From Orthonyx spaldingii (taxonomy: Eukaryota > Chordata > Aves > Passeriformes > Orthonychidae), in assembly GCA_013397795.1 (NCBI GenBank), contig VZTJ01001769.1, positions 881,386-945,385 on the forward strand: DNA of 64,000 nucleotides. Direction: 5' to 3'. The notes beneath the pieces were generated by a model, which saw only the letters and a list, made by a program, of their open reading frames with translations, was not told the DNA's origin and did not search any database. Positions 39,624 through 50,483 of this stretch are shown piece after piece (position 1 is the first letter of the stretch; each line of letters begins with the position of its first letter). The translations under genes and the position numbers were made by a program.

Positions 39624-42517
39624 GTTGCTGTATTTTCAATCTACTAAGAGTTTTAGATCTCAGTTGATCTTTGCCTTGGGAGGCAGATTCCTCCCAGTTA
39701 GTCTGTTGTCAAAGACGGACACTCGAACTGCAGGCACCAAGAAATAAGGACTGCAACCTGCTGTGCCTAAGCCCCAGCCCCTATGCACTACCTGCAATTA
39801 GTGCGCAGGCACAGAGAAGGAAGAGCACTGTACTTTCGTTAACCAGTTTGATTCAACATTGATTACCACGTGCTAATGTTATGGTTCATGTGTTATTTGG
39901 ACAGTATTCTATTAACAGTGTCTTAGAAAAATATATCAAACATATTAAAACAAAATAGAAATTCCAGGAACAATTATGTACTTTCAGCCCTAGGAATGTG
40001 TTACTCAGATTCCATTCTGTACAATGTGCTATTTGTGATAACTGGTATATTTATCCAGACACAAAAATCAGTTTCATATACTCGTAAGTATGTTTCCTCC
40101 AAGTTAAAGTAATTTTTTAATGGATGGTAACACACTTCAATGCTTCCCTGCATTTTCAGGGCAGACAACCTTTTAGTGGTCCCCCTCACAGAGTACAATC
40201 TGGCAATAAACCTTTCGTTACATGTAGATTTTTGACACACTTTTAAAAGGTTCAAATAAAAGATCAGTGTGGTCAGTACACTGAACATATTCTCATTAAA
40301 AATATCTGAAGGATGTTCTTGAAGACACTTTGTAATATGCACAAAAATACTCTCGGAGAAACGAAACTTGTTGTACTTTGGTACAACAGTTCGCATTAGG
40401 ATGTGAACAGCATTGCTCAGATTTTACTTGGAAAGGTTTGATGACCTTTTTGTTTATATTCTGACCTACTGAAAAAGAAAATTACCCTAAGATAAATCCT
40501 ATTTTATTGGATCAAGGAGCAATTATATAATTGTCTTGAATGTATGATCTTACAAATGTTAAGACAATTTAACCTCAGAATAGTATGAATGAAAAGGAAG
40601 CTAACTTCAGTGATTTAGCAATATGGAAGTCATCCTCAAATTCAGTTCTAAAAAAGTTCTTGTCTTTCCTGTAAGCAGGCAAAGTATGAAATAGCTAAAT
40701 TTTTGGACAGGCACTCAGGTAAATTGAGAAATGCCTTTGATGGGCAACAATAATGAGTACATTATTTTGATTTTAGAGTTTTTCAATTTCTTCCGTCCTT
40801 CAGCTTTAAAGTACTACAAAATTTACAGCAACTTTCACTACTGAATATACTGAAAAATGAGATGAAAATGCACTGTGGACAAAGTATGACAGTAGTTAAC
40901 ATCTATTGATAAAAATACAAAATAATAAAAATATTGCAGAAAAGCAGTAGTTCTGGGAATAGAAGTATGCAATATAAAATTAAAATTTTGTTCCATCTGA
41001 ATAGTTTCACCTATACTGGACAGAGTACTTCACCAAACTAAATGTGTGCCTCTGATAAAATTCCTTAAGAATATGAATTATGTGCTCTGTAATGACACTT
41101 GTCCCATTATCCAGTCAAAATGTGCTGATATTATCTATTGTAAATATCTAATATTCTTATCTGCCTGTGGCTGAGTTTTAGGATAGCAATATGATCTGTT
41201 AAATTTAAAAAAAAAATCCACACAAGTGAAACTATTTGAAATGTATTGATATTTCAGCTCTACCTAAATTTTTTGTAAAACAAAGAACTACATGCCATTA
41301 GAAAACTAACAAACATCATCAAAGCTAGACTATTTTTCTCCATAAAATAAAGATGCATAAAATTTTAATTACTAGCAATACTGTGAGAACTCTATTTATA
41401 AAGTTTTATATTGCATGTATTTCAAGATAAATAGTTTGAAACATCATAAATTAAAGGAGGAATTTGAACAGATTCAGAATCATCTGAATTTTTACTATCT
41501 ACAGGAAAAAAACGGACTTTCAGGAAGAAAACTGTTGACATCTGAAAAGTTATCTACATTGAGGACCTCCCTTGACATTAGCAGTAATTACTGCCCACTC
41601 AAGATTACAAATCTAGGAGAACTACTTGGGAAATGTAAAGGAGCCTCAGACAGTGCAGTTCTAAGAAAGGGGAAGCGTTTCTGTAAAAATATTTGCATAG
41701 ATATACATTCAAAACAGCATTTTCACCATTTCAATTCCCTGCATTCATGTTGCTCCAGTCGTCCACAGGGACAAAGATCACATAAAGGCAGCTCTGGAAT
41801 TTGAAATGGCTGTTGCTTGGTAATTTAGTGAAAGGTGTATTTTTGTACTTTCTGCAGTCATTAGGAAAAGATCCAGTTTGACCTTTGGCTTACAGAAGTT
41901 GTACTCCCCTGAGCTAGGCAATACTGAGAGATAACAGCAGAAGTACCAAAAAAAAGTTACTTGAAATAGTGTGGCATAAATAAGGCACTTTTGCCAAAGG
42001 AAACCCCCAGGTTTTGTATTTCAATGTACAGCAATTCTATCCAGAAATATTTTGTGCTTAGAAACGTCATATGATGCAACAGTGAATCAGGTGCCAAAAC
42101 CAACAAACCACAAATTACTGTGAGATTAACTGCAATCTCTGAATGGTTCAACAAAGAATCAAACTGGTTTCTGTACACCATCACGATTTACCAATACACT
42201 GGCATCTTTTGCTCTTTTGCTATGAGCCAACAGTAATTATTTTAGAGAAAGAAAAAGAAAGTGTGGAATTAGTAATGCAGATGCTGAAAGGCAAGTGGCA
42301 AGACTCTACAAGAAGAATGCCTCAAAAAATGCTACTTTGTTCCCATTTCTACTGGCACCTATTCCCCAAGGTAAAAGGCCAGAATGACCAAAGCCAACTT
42401 AATAGTAGTGTGCAGAATGTCAGCTGACAAACAACATAAAAACAAGTCACGTTGTGTTATCTGTGGTCACGTTCTTCAGGGTTAGTCCAGTAACTCAAGA
42501 CTTTACATTCTTCGGTC

Positions 42518-42531
42518 TTTATTTGTTTATT
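42518..42531 (-). terminator. QKI: Candidate proximal polyadenylation signals of QKI-5
   Basis: Two AATAAA hexamers lie 8 nt apart on the transcribed strand (42526-42531, then 42518-42523), with a third upstream at 42597-42602. They lie next to quaking response cores at 42574 and 42481. Use here would give a 3'UTR of about 3.2 kb that keeps the miR-200 pair. The downstream GU-rich element is weak. Confidence 0.3.
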
Positions 42532-42573
42532 TTAATTAAACATGTAATGGTTAATAAACAGACATAGTCCAGA

Positions 42574-42591
42574 GTTAGTAGGTTGGTATTA
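42574..42591 (-). promoter_or_regulatory. QKI: Bipartite quaking response element in the 3'UTR
   Basis: The transcribed strand has the half-site UAAU (42588-42591), 8 nt of spacer, then the core ACUAAC (42574-42579, in the context UACUAAC). This fits the published QKI consensus of a core ACUAAY plus a UAAY half-site within 1-20 nt. A second core (42481-42486) lies 93 nt downstream, its nearest half-site just outside the 20-nt limit. Binding is not shown by sequence alone. Confidence 0.5.
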
Positions 42592-43068
42592 TAACATTTA
42601 TTAAAATAATGCTATGGGTTAATAGAAACAGCAAAGAACCAAAGAATTAAAATGCAAGCTATGTAAAAACCCAACTAAAACCCAAATATGTCTAATGTAT
42701 TCATCCAGTAGCTAACTAAAAGCCCAAGAAAGACAACACTCCCAATATAATAAAGTACTGCAAAACAATTGGCAATTTTTCAGTTATCAAAATTGTGGGT
42801 TTTGCATTTTGTATCCTTTTTTCTCAATCAGGAAAAAAATTCTTTTGAATGTTATATAACATACATATAAAACAAGATAGAAAAATACATTATAAACTTG
42901 TAACAATGGCTGTAAATACATTATCTTACATGTTTCTCATAGGCAATAGGTTGGTTATGGTACATACATAGCATGAAACTACTAAGATAATAAAGAATAG
43001 ACAAATACATGTCATCTGTACGGTTACATACAAGCGACACTCCCATCTACCCACTCTAAAAAATTACA

Positions 43069-43141
43069 TAATACTGTCAGAAAGAAGTCTTAAAACTACT
43101 TATTTTAATAAAGAAAAAGTCATTAAAGAATGATAATACTG
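43069..43141 (-). promoter_or_regulatory. QKI: Pair of miR-200b/c/429 seed-match sites
   Basis: CAGUAUUA, the full 8-nt match to the miR-200b/c/429 seed, occurs on the transcribed strand at 43069-43076 and again at 43134-43141. Shorter matches (CAGUAUU) lie at 43352-43358, 43786-43792, 41920-41926 and 41377-41383. QKI is an established miR-200 target in mammalian epithelial-mesenchymal transition. The sites are seen; function in this species is inferred. Confidence 0.5.
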
Positions 43142-43410
43142 AGAACCAAGGCATTCAGAGATTTCAAAAGTCATGCTTTTTAAGTTGATCCAAAATTTTG
43201 TCAACTAAGTTTTCAGAAGTTTGTTCAGAGCAAACATTACTTTCACATGTCACACATCTATTCCATACACTTCCCCTTCCCCCCCAGTAAAAGACCTTGA
43301 TAAATGTCTAAAATGTCCAGGTTTTATCATAGTTGAGATGAAACTGGATCAAATACTGGTATTGTTTTAGCAAATCTCTCTTCAAATGTTCGAGTGTCGC
43401 AAGTTTATTC

Positions 43411-43430
43411 AACCAACCAACCAACCAAAA
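43411..43430. repeat. (CAAC)n short tandem repeat within the QKI 3'UTR
   Basis: About four and a half tandem CAAC units are present, reading as GGTT repeats on the transcribed strand. Too short to infer a role. Confidence 0.8.
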
Positions 43431-45711
43431 TAAAATCAAAATGGCACAGCATATACTGTAAATAAAATCAACACAACTGTATGTGTAACAGGAAGACAAA
43501 GCCGGTGGCACAATAAACAAAAATCTAGCTGAATACAAAAGGATGAATGTCTATTGCATAGTAAATAAACTGATAATTATTTCCAGGTGAGACAAGATGT
43601 TAGATGAGGTCACCATGCAGGTGCTTAAAAATGTAAGCCCTCTTAGCTTACTATTGACCTTTCATTTGGAAGCTGTGAAGATTTGCAGGAGAATAAGTTG
43701 ACAAGAGGGGAATAAAATTATCACCTGATATTTGCCAAGTTTAGTACTGAGCCCCACAAAGTAATACTTAACATTTTCGGAATTAAATACTGTGCGTTCA
43801 ACAGCTTCAGCTCTTGCAATTGCCCAGCTATTCGAACCTCGTATGGAAACAAGGACTAAAAATAAAGTATAGCTGGACTTCAAATAGCTGAAGTCCCTCT
43901 CCTGCTTATCTCTTGAAGAAAAGCCAATGGGCCAGATCTAACAATAGTCAAAGACGAGCTGAAAAGTATGTAACTTCTGTGCTGTTTGCCACTGCAGGAG
44001 CTGTTTGTAAAAACTGGGGATGTGCTCAGTAACTGACTGAAAACTCGCTAAGCGCTTTCAGTTTCATTATCTGCAGAACACCCGTTTTCTGGGTGATGCC
44101 AAAGCCTACTATAGTGGATGTATATTTATTTCAACCAAAATCAAGAAAACCCCTCTCCATCCCTGAACAAAAATGACGTAACTTCCAGCTCTACAAACAT
44201 TTGTCAGCTAATAATCTCCTTCAGCATGAGACAGTCTGTATCACAGAACCCTTTGGTTTACGTTGCACAAGTACGGCATTTGCTATGATTTAAAAAGTAG
44301 AGTGGTTGAAATAATAATGGGCTGGTTTGATGAAAACTGAGCAAATACTTCACTTAATGAGATTTTGGCAAAGTCACATCACACTAGTATGGCAAAAATC
44401 AGGTAATTAATATGGTCAACTCATCATTTGTCTTCCCTCACAGCTTCTTTCACATACTGGGCGACTGAGTAGCATGCAGTAACTTGTCTGAGGGAGAAGC
44501 TGATTATACAAGACATTTGACTAAATGACCATGAATAAAATAAGGCACTTCCTTTTCTTTAGACTTATTCCAATACTTAAAAAATAAAAAAGAAAGACTA
44601 AAAGGCTCTTTTGGTCTTTTGTTTCTTGACAACCACCAGAAAAAATCATTTAATGAAATAAAGGGTTTCTTTGTTCTTTTTTTCTTTTTTTATAACACTT
44701 GAAAGTATAAAATGCTACATTTCCAAAAATATATTTTTTTTTCTGCACCAGCACCCTTGTATAGTAAAAGTATCTACTTTTTTGTTCATTTTGTTTCAAT
44801 GCACTACACTTTATCTACAATTTCATTACATGTATACAGCAAATAGGCAAGCATGGCTTTTACATCCTTAATGAATTTTTTTCTATACAGGGAGGTTTAA
44901 AAAAAATATTTGAACAGTTTGCCCAGTAATGTGACACATAATGCATGTACCTTGTTCTCATGTAATCTTCCAAGGAGATTAAAATATGGTTAAAACAATT
45001 TAAACTCGCATTTCGCTTTAATAGTGTTGCTGTTTTGTTCTCTGCATTAATGTAGTTCTGAAAAGTCATCGTAATCTGCATTTCATGGCACACTTTCCTT
45101 TAAAACGTCCAATTTGGCAGGCAATAGAAAAAAGGCTGCAACATCTGCCCTTTGAGGGCACTGGTAGTGACTAAACAGCGTATCAAATTTTGAATACTTT
45201 TTGGAATCCCTTCCCCAATGACATCCCTGACCAAAGGTTCATGCATGATGCATCATCACACAGTACATTCAGAGAGAGCTTTGACTTTTTTTTTTTAATT
45301 TTTTTTTTCTGAGAAGAAAAATATTCCTAGAAGTCTCTCACAGTAACTGCCTCTGTCATCGGGTAGTTAAGGGACATCTGTCTCCATCTCGTGCGAGGCC
45401 TCCTTACCGTTCGCTTGGGGCGGGACACTAGAGGATGATCAGTGCGGAGGGATGAGTTGGACCTTATTGCTTTACTACTATTCAGTGCAGGTTCTAGAAC
45501 CACTTTCACCCAAACAGGAGAACAACAAAAAGCGGAGTTGGAGGACAACAATTTCTTTGTCTGTTTTGTTAGATGGTAAGACGAACGGACAAGTGCCCCA
45601 GCTCGCTGCACTGAAGACAGGCAAGCAAAGGCGTTTACCAGTTAACTGATCAGCAGGCAGGCATGGTCAGGTCATCATTGGGTGAAGAGTTCAGAGGTCA
45701 GAAGGTCATAG

Positions 45712-45717
45712 GTTAGT
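45712..45717 (-). promoter_or_regulatory. QKI: Quaking response core ACUAAC overlapping the QKI-5 stop codon
   Basis: The last Asn codon, the stop and the next base (AAC-TAA-C) contain ACUAAC. QKI proteins bind this core, and feedback of QKI on its own mRNA is established in mammals. No UAAY half-site lies within 20 nt, so affinity of this single core may be modest. Confidence 0.5.
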
Positions 45718-45729
45718 TGCCGGTGGCGG
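45713..45729 (-). CDS. QKI: QKI-5 last coding exon piece (A-A-T-G-N, stop)
   Basis: Seventeen coding bases follow the acceptor CACCCAG. CC completes the Ala codon from exon 7, followed by Ala-Thr-Gly-Asn and TAA, the known QKI-5 C-terminus. The acceptor is preceded by an unusually long T-rich tract with almost no interruption (about 45731-45791), and no AG lies between it and an ACUAAU branch-point candidate 62-67 nt upstream. The stop codon sits inside a core quaking response element (AAC-TAA-C). With the other exons the gene would give a QKI-5 of about 340 residues if the 5' exons are as usual. Boundaries follow from frame and from the split codon. Confidence 0.95.
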
Positions 45730-45791
45730 CTGGGTGGTTAGAAACAAAAAAAAAAACAAAACAAAAAAAAGAAAGAAAAGATAGAGAAGAG

Positions 45792-45797
45792 ATTAGT
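45792..45797 (-). promoter_or_regulatory. QKI: Branch point / quaking response core ACUAAU before the QKI-5 last exon
   Basis: The transcribed strand reads GGAACTAATCTCTTC, followed by a long T-rich tract up to the acceptor at 45730 with no AG in the roughly 60 nt between. The branch adenosine is therefore far from the acceptor, as in many regulated exons. ACUAAU fits the QKI core ACUAAY. Confidence 0.6.
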
Positions 45798-48700
45798 TCC
45801 AGCTAGTGACGGCTTAATGACAACATGAAAACTAATCACAACTAATAAAAAAAACAAGCATGTTTAATTCTGACATACTGATCGACACCATCTACAGAAT
45901 GCAATAAAATCATGACAGCCCTCCATCATGATTTGGACACGTGAAGGAGAAGCCCACTCCCACAAAACCGGTTAACAGGAGAAATAGAGATAAAATATGA
46001 CTAACGACTAATGGTTAGTAGCAGTCGATGAAGGAAATTGGAAAACAAAAAACGATGAACAGTTTTTGAACTGAGTAGAAGACTTCTGGAACAACAGTCA
46101 GTGCACAGCATAGTATCTGACTGCTATTAAGCATTAGTACCTCCCCAGGTGCAAGCATTAAAGCAACTATTAATGATGGATGTGATTATTAATAACTGGT
46201 TGTTAAAAGAATGGAGTCATCTAAGGAATTCTGGACTTAGAGAAACAATTTGGTTCAACAAACTATGGGCCAAACAAAGGGTTTTTGTTCAATAAATTTT
46301 TTATTGCCTTTCATTTATTCTATTTACAAACAACATGGAATTTCTTGGCCTCATGATACAAAGCAATACTAAACTGTAGTCTAGCAATGTAGGCATCATC
46401 GTGGAAACCAGGAAAACGCTCAGCCTGCTACTATAGCCAGCATTTTCCCGTTCGAAATACTATTTTACACATATAGGACACTTATAAAATGCACTTGCAT
46501 GTAAACACTGTAAAAGTCCTGCCATTTTAAAGTCTATACTTAAAAAGCTCTAAGTACATGAAAAAATAGAGAAAATATCTAATTGATACTAATAAGGCAT
46601 TTTAAAACTACAAACAGCTCTCTTTATTCATTTTCAAAGCTAATACTCTGCAAATACAATAAAATCTGACATTTCATATACATTCCTGCTTTATATTTTT
46701 ATATTTTAAAAGAAGCCACCTGTAAATACTATTTTCTTTTGCAAAAAAAAAGGAAAAAAGAAAAAACCAACAAAACAAAAAATAAAACCCAAAACCACAA
46801 ACAAATTACAGTAAAACATAAAAAAGTTCTCAAGTGGAAAGTTATCATTCCCAATGTTCTTGAGCTATTCCTTCTTTAATCATTCTCTCGCATTCTCCTT
46901 CACCAAACTTGGTCCACTTAACAGTAGTATGATTTTTTTTTATTTTTTTTTTAAGACTCATTCAACAGCTTAATTAGAGCTAATAAATTCTGAGGTTGAT
47001 AAAAGTTTCTGTACTGTTGCCATTTTGACTAAGGCAGAGGAGATGAAAGTGAGGAAGGTATTCAGTGCAAAGTCAGATTTGTGCCATTACATAAAATGAA
47101 GTCCAGTAGGTGTCATATTCACAGATACCATTGATTTAACAATCTTTCTTGTGGGTTCATTTACTTTCACATAATAAAAATGGCCTATCATTTAGGATAC
47201 AGTTCATAACACTACAAAAAATTACTACTGTAACATAAATGAGACCAAACGCTCCCTGAATTTTTTTTCAGAATCATGCTATGTGGGGTTTGTTTAAATT
47301 AAAACAGCTGTTTCAAAAAGAAGAAAAATAAATATTTTATGTGGCACAATCTTGACCACTTTACAGGTATACTAGAAACAGACTCTTAAAGCATTTTGAT
47401 ACTCATTATAATTTTGATTAAAAGGTATTAAAATTTATATATAAATTATGTGAACATTGGTTTGGATAAAAAATTTGAGAAAATTCTCAGCATTAATATT
47501 TCTTGTGGAGTTTAAAATCAAAGCAAGCTACCTTTAAAAAATACCAGTACACCTGTGATACATCCTCTGCCAAGTCTCTGGCCTTCTACAGTACACACAG
47601 GTTTGTCAACTGTGCAACACCATTTACAGTTTATTACAATTAAATCAGTCAGTCTCTCTGTTATATGAATCAAATTCAATTTTGTATTATTTATAAACTG
47701 GGGGTTTATTCTGAGTTAAAATGAGCTATATTTTCCAGCCTTTCACCAATTCTACATGCTTAGTTGTAAAACATTTACACGTTTGGGGATTCTTGCTTTA
47801 AATGCAGTGCTTATCTCTGGAAAAAAAAACCCAAACCCCAACAAAAAACCAAAACTATGCAAAGAATAAAAACCTATTTAAAAAGTGAATGCAGTAGTAC
47901 TACAAAGTCATCTGAGAGTCAATTTAGAATTAAAAAAAAAAAAACCAAAACCCAACAACTTTAGACCCAATGAATGCAAAGATAGATTTAGTGACATTTA
48001 ACTACGTAAAAAAAATTTCCGCATTGAAAAAAAAAGTATTTCGGTTTGCTGACATTGCTTTTCATGGCCATAGCTATAGAAGTATCTTGGTGACTGAACA
48101 ACCAAATAGGTGAATATGGCAAATACTGATAATATTTTAATTCTACAATATAATTTTAGTACATTAAAAGAAATTTTTATCGCTGAACAAAGCTATCTCC
48201 AAAATCTTTTGTGAAACTTTTAAATCCATGCAGTGATAACCTAGGACTTAAAATCCAAAATACAATGAAGTTCAAATGTAATATTAATTTTGTGTAAGTT
48301 TCTTAATACATATAGGGATTATTTAGATAAGACTTTAAAATAATGTTCTCTTGAAATATCACCATGGTTTTCCTAAGAGAGAGGTATGCACGACTTATTC
48401 CACAGGAAAAAATATGTGTACTTATTTGTCAACTTAAGACAGTGGGTTTTCAATATTGCTAGAGATGAATGCTGTTCTATCAGAAAACTGCAGTATTTTA
48501 AAAGAAGGTGAAATTATACCAATAATTAATTTAAATTACTTTTAAGTGACTCAGATGGCCCTTCAAAAATATTTAAAATCTATGCTGAGCAAACATTACA
48601 ATGATAAACTACAAACTGGTATTCTCTCCACGAAAACACCCCTATCCCCACTTTATCAGTGTATTTACTAGTTGTCTCATGTAAAGACCTAATTACACAA

Positions 48701-49264
48701 AAAGGTAGCCACATCTGTCACCTGAAACTACCATTGCAGATCATGAAAGACCATTAGCAAAAAACTGATTTTTGCAACATCAGGTCAAACTTTCAAAGAC
48801 AACCAGACAACCAAATCCTCACCACCTATTACTCTTGATTGAGATAGAAAAAAAAATAGAAAAGATTAAAACCTATTTCCTTTTTTACTTTTGTTTTTTT
48901 TTTTGTAAATGTGGGTTATGACCTTCAAATGATTATATCCTGTTGCCCCACTGAAGAGTTCTTAAGAAATGAGAACAAGTCAATGGGCTGCAAATAGTGT
49001 GCAGTGATATAAAACAATCTTACAGGAAACTAAAGTAGTGTCTTGCATCAGCTTTACACTTTCTGTAAATAAATATACCAAATATCTAGGAGGGCCCTTT
49101 TTACTGTATTGACCAGAACCTGTATTCTCTCTTGTAGTTAATTTATGGAAGGTTGTGAGAAGTAAAGTGTAGTCAATGTTTGGAGATGTCAAATCTGTCA
49201 CTGAAATTTGGCTTTTGAATATTACAATATCATGGAAACCTGCACAACACTGATTTGGATAAGA

Positions 49265-49480
49265 GCAGAATAATAATACTTGGCACATAATGCTTTGCAT
49301 ACTCAAAGCCCTGTACAAAACAAGAACCCCCACAACACCCCTGTGAGGTAGGGAAGTATTATTATCCTTATTTGACCAATGGGAAACCATACACAGAGAG
49401 ATTAAATGACTTGCTGAAACCCACAGTGAGTCAGCAGCAGGGATGGGAAAAGAATTCATCTCCCACACCTCTTCCTAGAC
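49265..49480 (+). repeat. MIR/CORE-SINE (ancient amniote SINE)
   Basis: The plus strand shows the hallmark order of the MIR/CORE-SINE family: a CTTGGCACATAATGC-like block, then CCCTGTGAGGTAGG, then TATTATTATCC, a GGGAAAC segment, CACAGAGAGATTAAATGAC and CTTGC...CCCACAG. The tail resembles the usual end in which a sample of GGGA...AGAATTCA precedes a CTCCCACACC stretch. It is diverged and has lost clear ends. Such copies are rare in birds and very old, so survival inside the last QKI intron may reflect low turnover or constraint. Confidence 0.8.
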
Positions 49481-50408
49481 AATGTCAATAAACCGAAAAT
49501 ATCAGTTTTCTCAATAAGCTTAAACACTTCATTCAAGGGTCCAAAGGCATGACACTTGAGGAACAGGAGAAAAATGAAGATTTACTTTCCATTCAAGGAT
49601 TAAGGAGAGATGCCCAAATATTGGATGTCATCTCACCAACAGGTCTTCAAAAGTTGTTTCTCCTTCAGGTTACACATTTTAGCAGCAAAAGGCAAATACC
49701 AAGAAATAGATTTTGAAAAAAAAAAAAAAAAAGAAAAAAACCAAGAAACAAACCAACCAAAACACCCTCCCTTCCCCTACCCATACTAATTCAAACTCAA
49801 ACAACTTTTGAAGTTATCTTCACAGCCCTTACCTTTCTGAATTCAGTTAGGTATCTGAGAACATGCATCCTCCTCATAATATACAGTACAGTGGCTCAAA
49901 AGTTTATTGGAAAAAAAGGAATCTAAATCTTCAGATTTCTCCAAACATAGACAGGAGGCATTTATTCCTTTACTTCTTTCTCATTAAGCAACCATCCATT
50001 CATTTTATTTTGCAACACCAATCTGATATTTCCACACCAATTAAAAGAACGAATTGCGGGGGCAGGAGGGGGGGAAGAGGGGAACACGACCAAATTAATT
50101 ATTGCAGCACTGATTTCATAGCGTTTCCTGATGCAGATAGATGTTTCATTTTTAAAACTGAATCAATTACAGAATTTCTGTTAAATATATCAAAGTATAG
50201 ATATTTAATTGAGCTGGGAAAGCCAAGTTTAGAAAATTGTTTTAAAACCACAAGCATTCCCAAAGCTTTAAAATATTAACTGTGCAGGTTTTTGAGAAAA
50301 ATCATGAATGGGTCAAGACAGGGTATTTGGTTAACCAGCTGTGGTGTTGCAAATCTCATGTACACTCAAAGCACTTCTTACAAACAAGAACTGCAGAACT
50401 AAACTAAC

Positions 50409-50483
50409 CTCGGTCTGCGGTCACAATCCTTTGGTAAGGATGGACACGCATATCGTGCCTTCGAACTTTAGTAGCCACCGCAC
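50409..50483 (-). CDS. QKI: QKI-5 isoform exon 7 (nuclear-localisation segment)
   Basis: This 75-nt exon starts with GT, completing the shared Gly codon, and encodes AVATKVRRHDMRVHPYQRIV then TADR. It ends one base into an Ala codon. The RVHPYQR core is the unusual nuclear-localisation segment of STAR proteins (related to that of SAM68) and makes QKI-5 mainly nuclear. The acceptor reads ATTTAACTAG and the donor CCGAG followed by GTTAG, a slightly weaker donor than those of exons 5 and 6. A CTAAC branch-point candidate (UCUAAC) lies about 30 nt upstream at 50512-50517 with no AG between. If QKI-6 RNA is not cut before this point, this sequence would lie within the QKI-6 3'UTR. Confidence 0.97.

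Larger units (their letters stand above)
39450..45712 (-). other. QKI: QKI-5 3' untranslated region (right end exact, left end estimated)
   Basis: Downstream of the QKI-5 stop the DNA is AT-rich and carries no other recognisable gene. The first several hundred bases are less AT-rich and resemble the strongly conserved start of the vertebrate QKI 3'UTR. Within it I see quaking response cores on the transcribed strand (45712-45717, 42574-42579, 42481-42486, 42268-42273, 39797-39802, 39697-39702). There are two full miR-200b/c/429 seed sites (43069-43076 and 43134-43141) and several shorter ones (41377, 41920, 43352, 43786). AATAAA hexamers occur at 42597-42602, 42526-42531, 42518-42523, 39618-39623, 39484-39489 and 39451-39456. 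I place the distal end near the last cluster because a GU-rich stretch follows the 39618 hexamer. A shorter form ending near 42.5 kb is also possible. Confidence 0.6.
45730..50408 (-). other. QKI: QKI last intron (QKI-5 intron 7)
   Basis: This 4.7-kb intron separates QKI-5 exon 7 from the last exon. It is AT-rich and contains many short A-rich tracts mixed with CCAAAC-type sequence (for example near 46740, 47820, 47930 and 49716), a MIR/CORE-SINE at 49265-49480, and a UACUAAC motif at 46014-46020 on the transcribed strand. No additional coding exon was found. The long minus-strand reading frame at 48980-49468 runs through the SINE and is not a gene. Confidence 0.8.

Noticed and set aside
40001..40396. 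131-codon minus-strand frame in the distal QKI-5 3'UTR
   Set aside because: Its length is near what chance gives across both strands of an AT-rich 25-kb stretch, it has no recognisable domain, and it lies deep in a 3'UTR.
41415..41804. 129-codon plus-strand frame antisense to the QKI 3'UTR
   Set aside because: No homology recognised, AT-rich composition typical of the surrounding non-coding sequence, and no promoter or splice signals that would suggest an antisense gene.
45836..46005. ACTAAT and ACTAAC motifs on the plus strand near 45834, 45841 and 46000
   Set aside because: QKI is transcribed from the minus strand, so these read as ATTAGT or GTTAGT in the RNA and are not quaking response cores.
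48980..49468. 162-codon minus-strand reading frame in the last QKI intron
   Set aside because: It runs antisense through the MIR/CORE-SINE and has no family resemblance. Its final A-A-H-stop faintly recalls the QKI-7 end (S-A-H), but the rest does not match and no split-codon acceptor is present.
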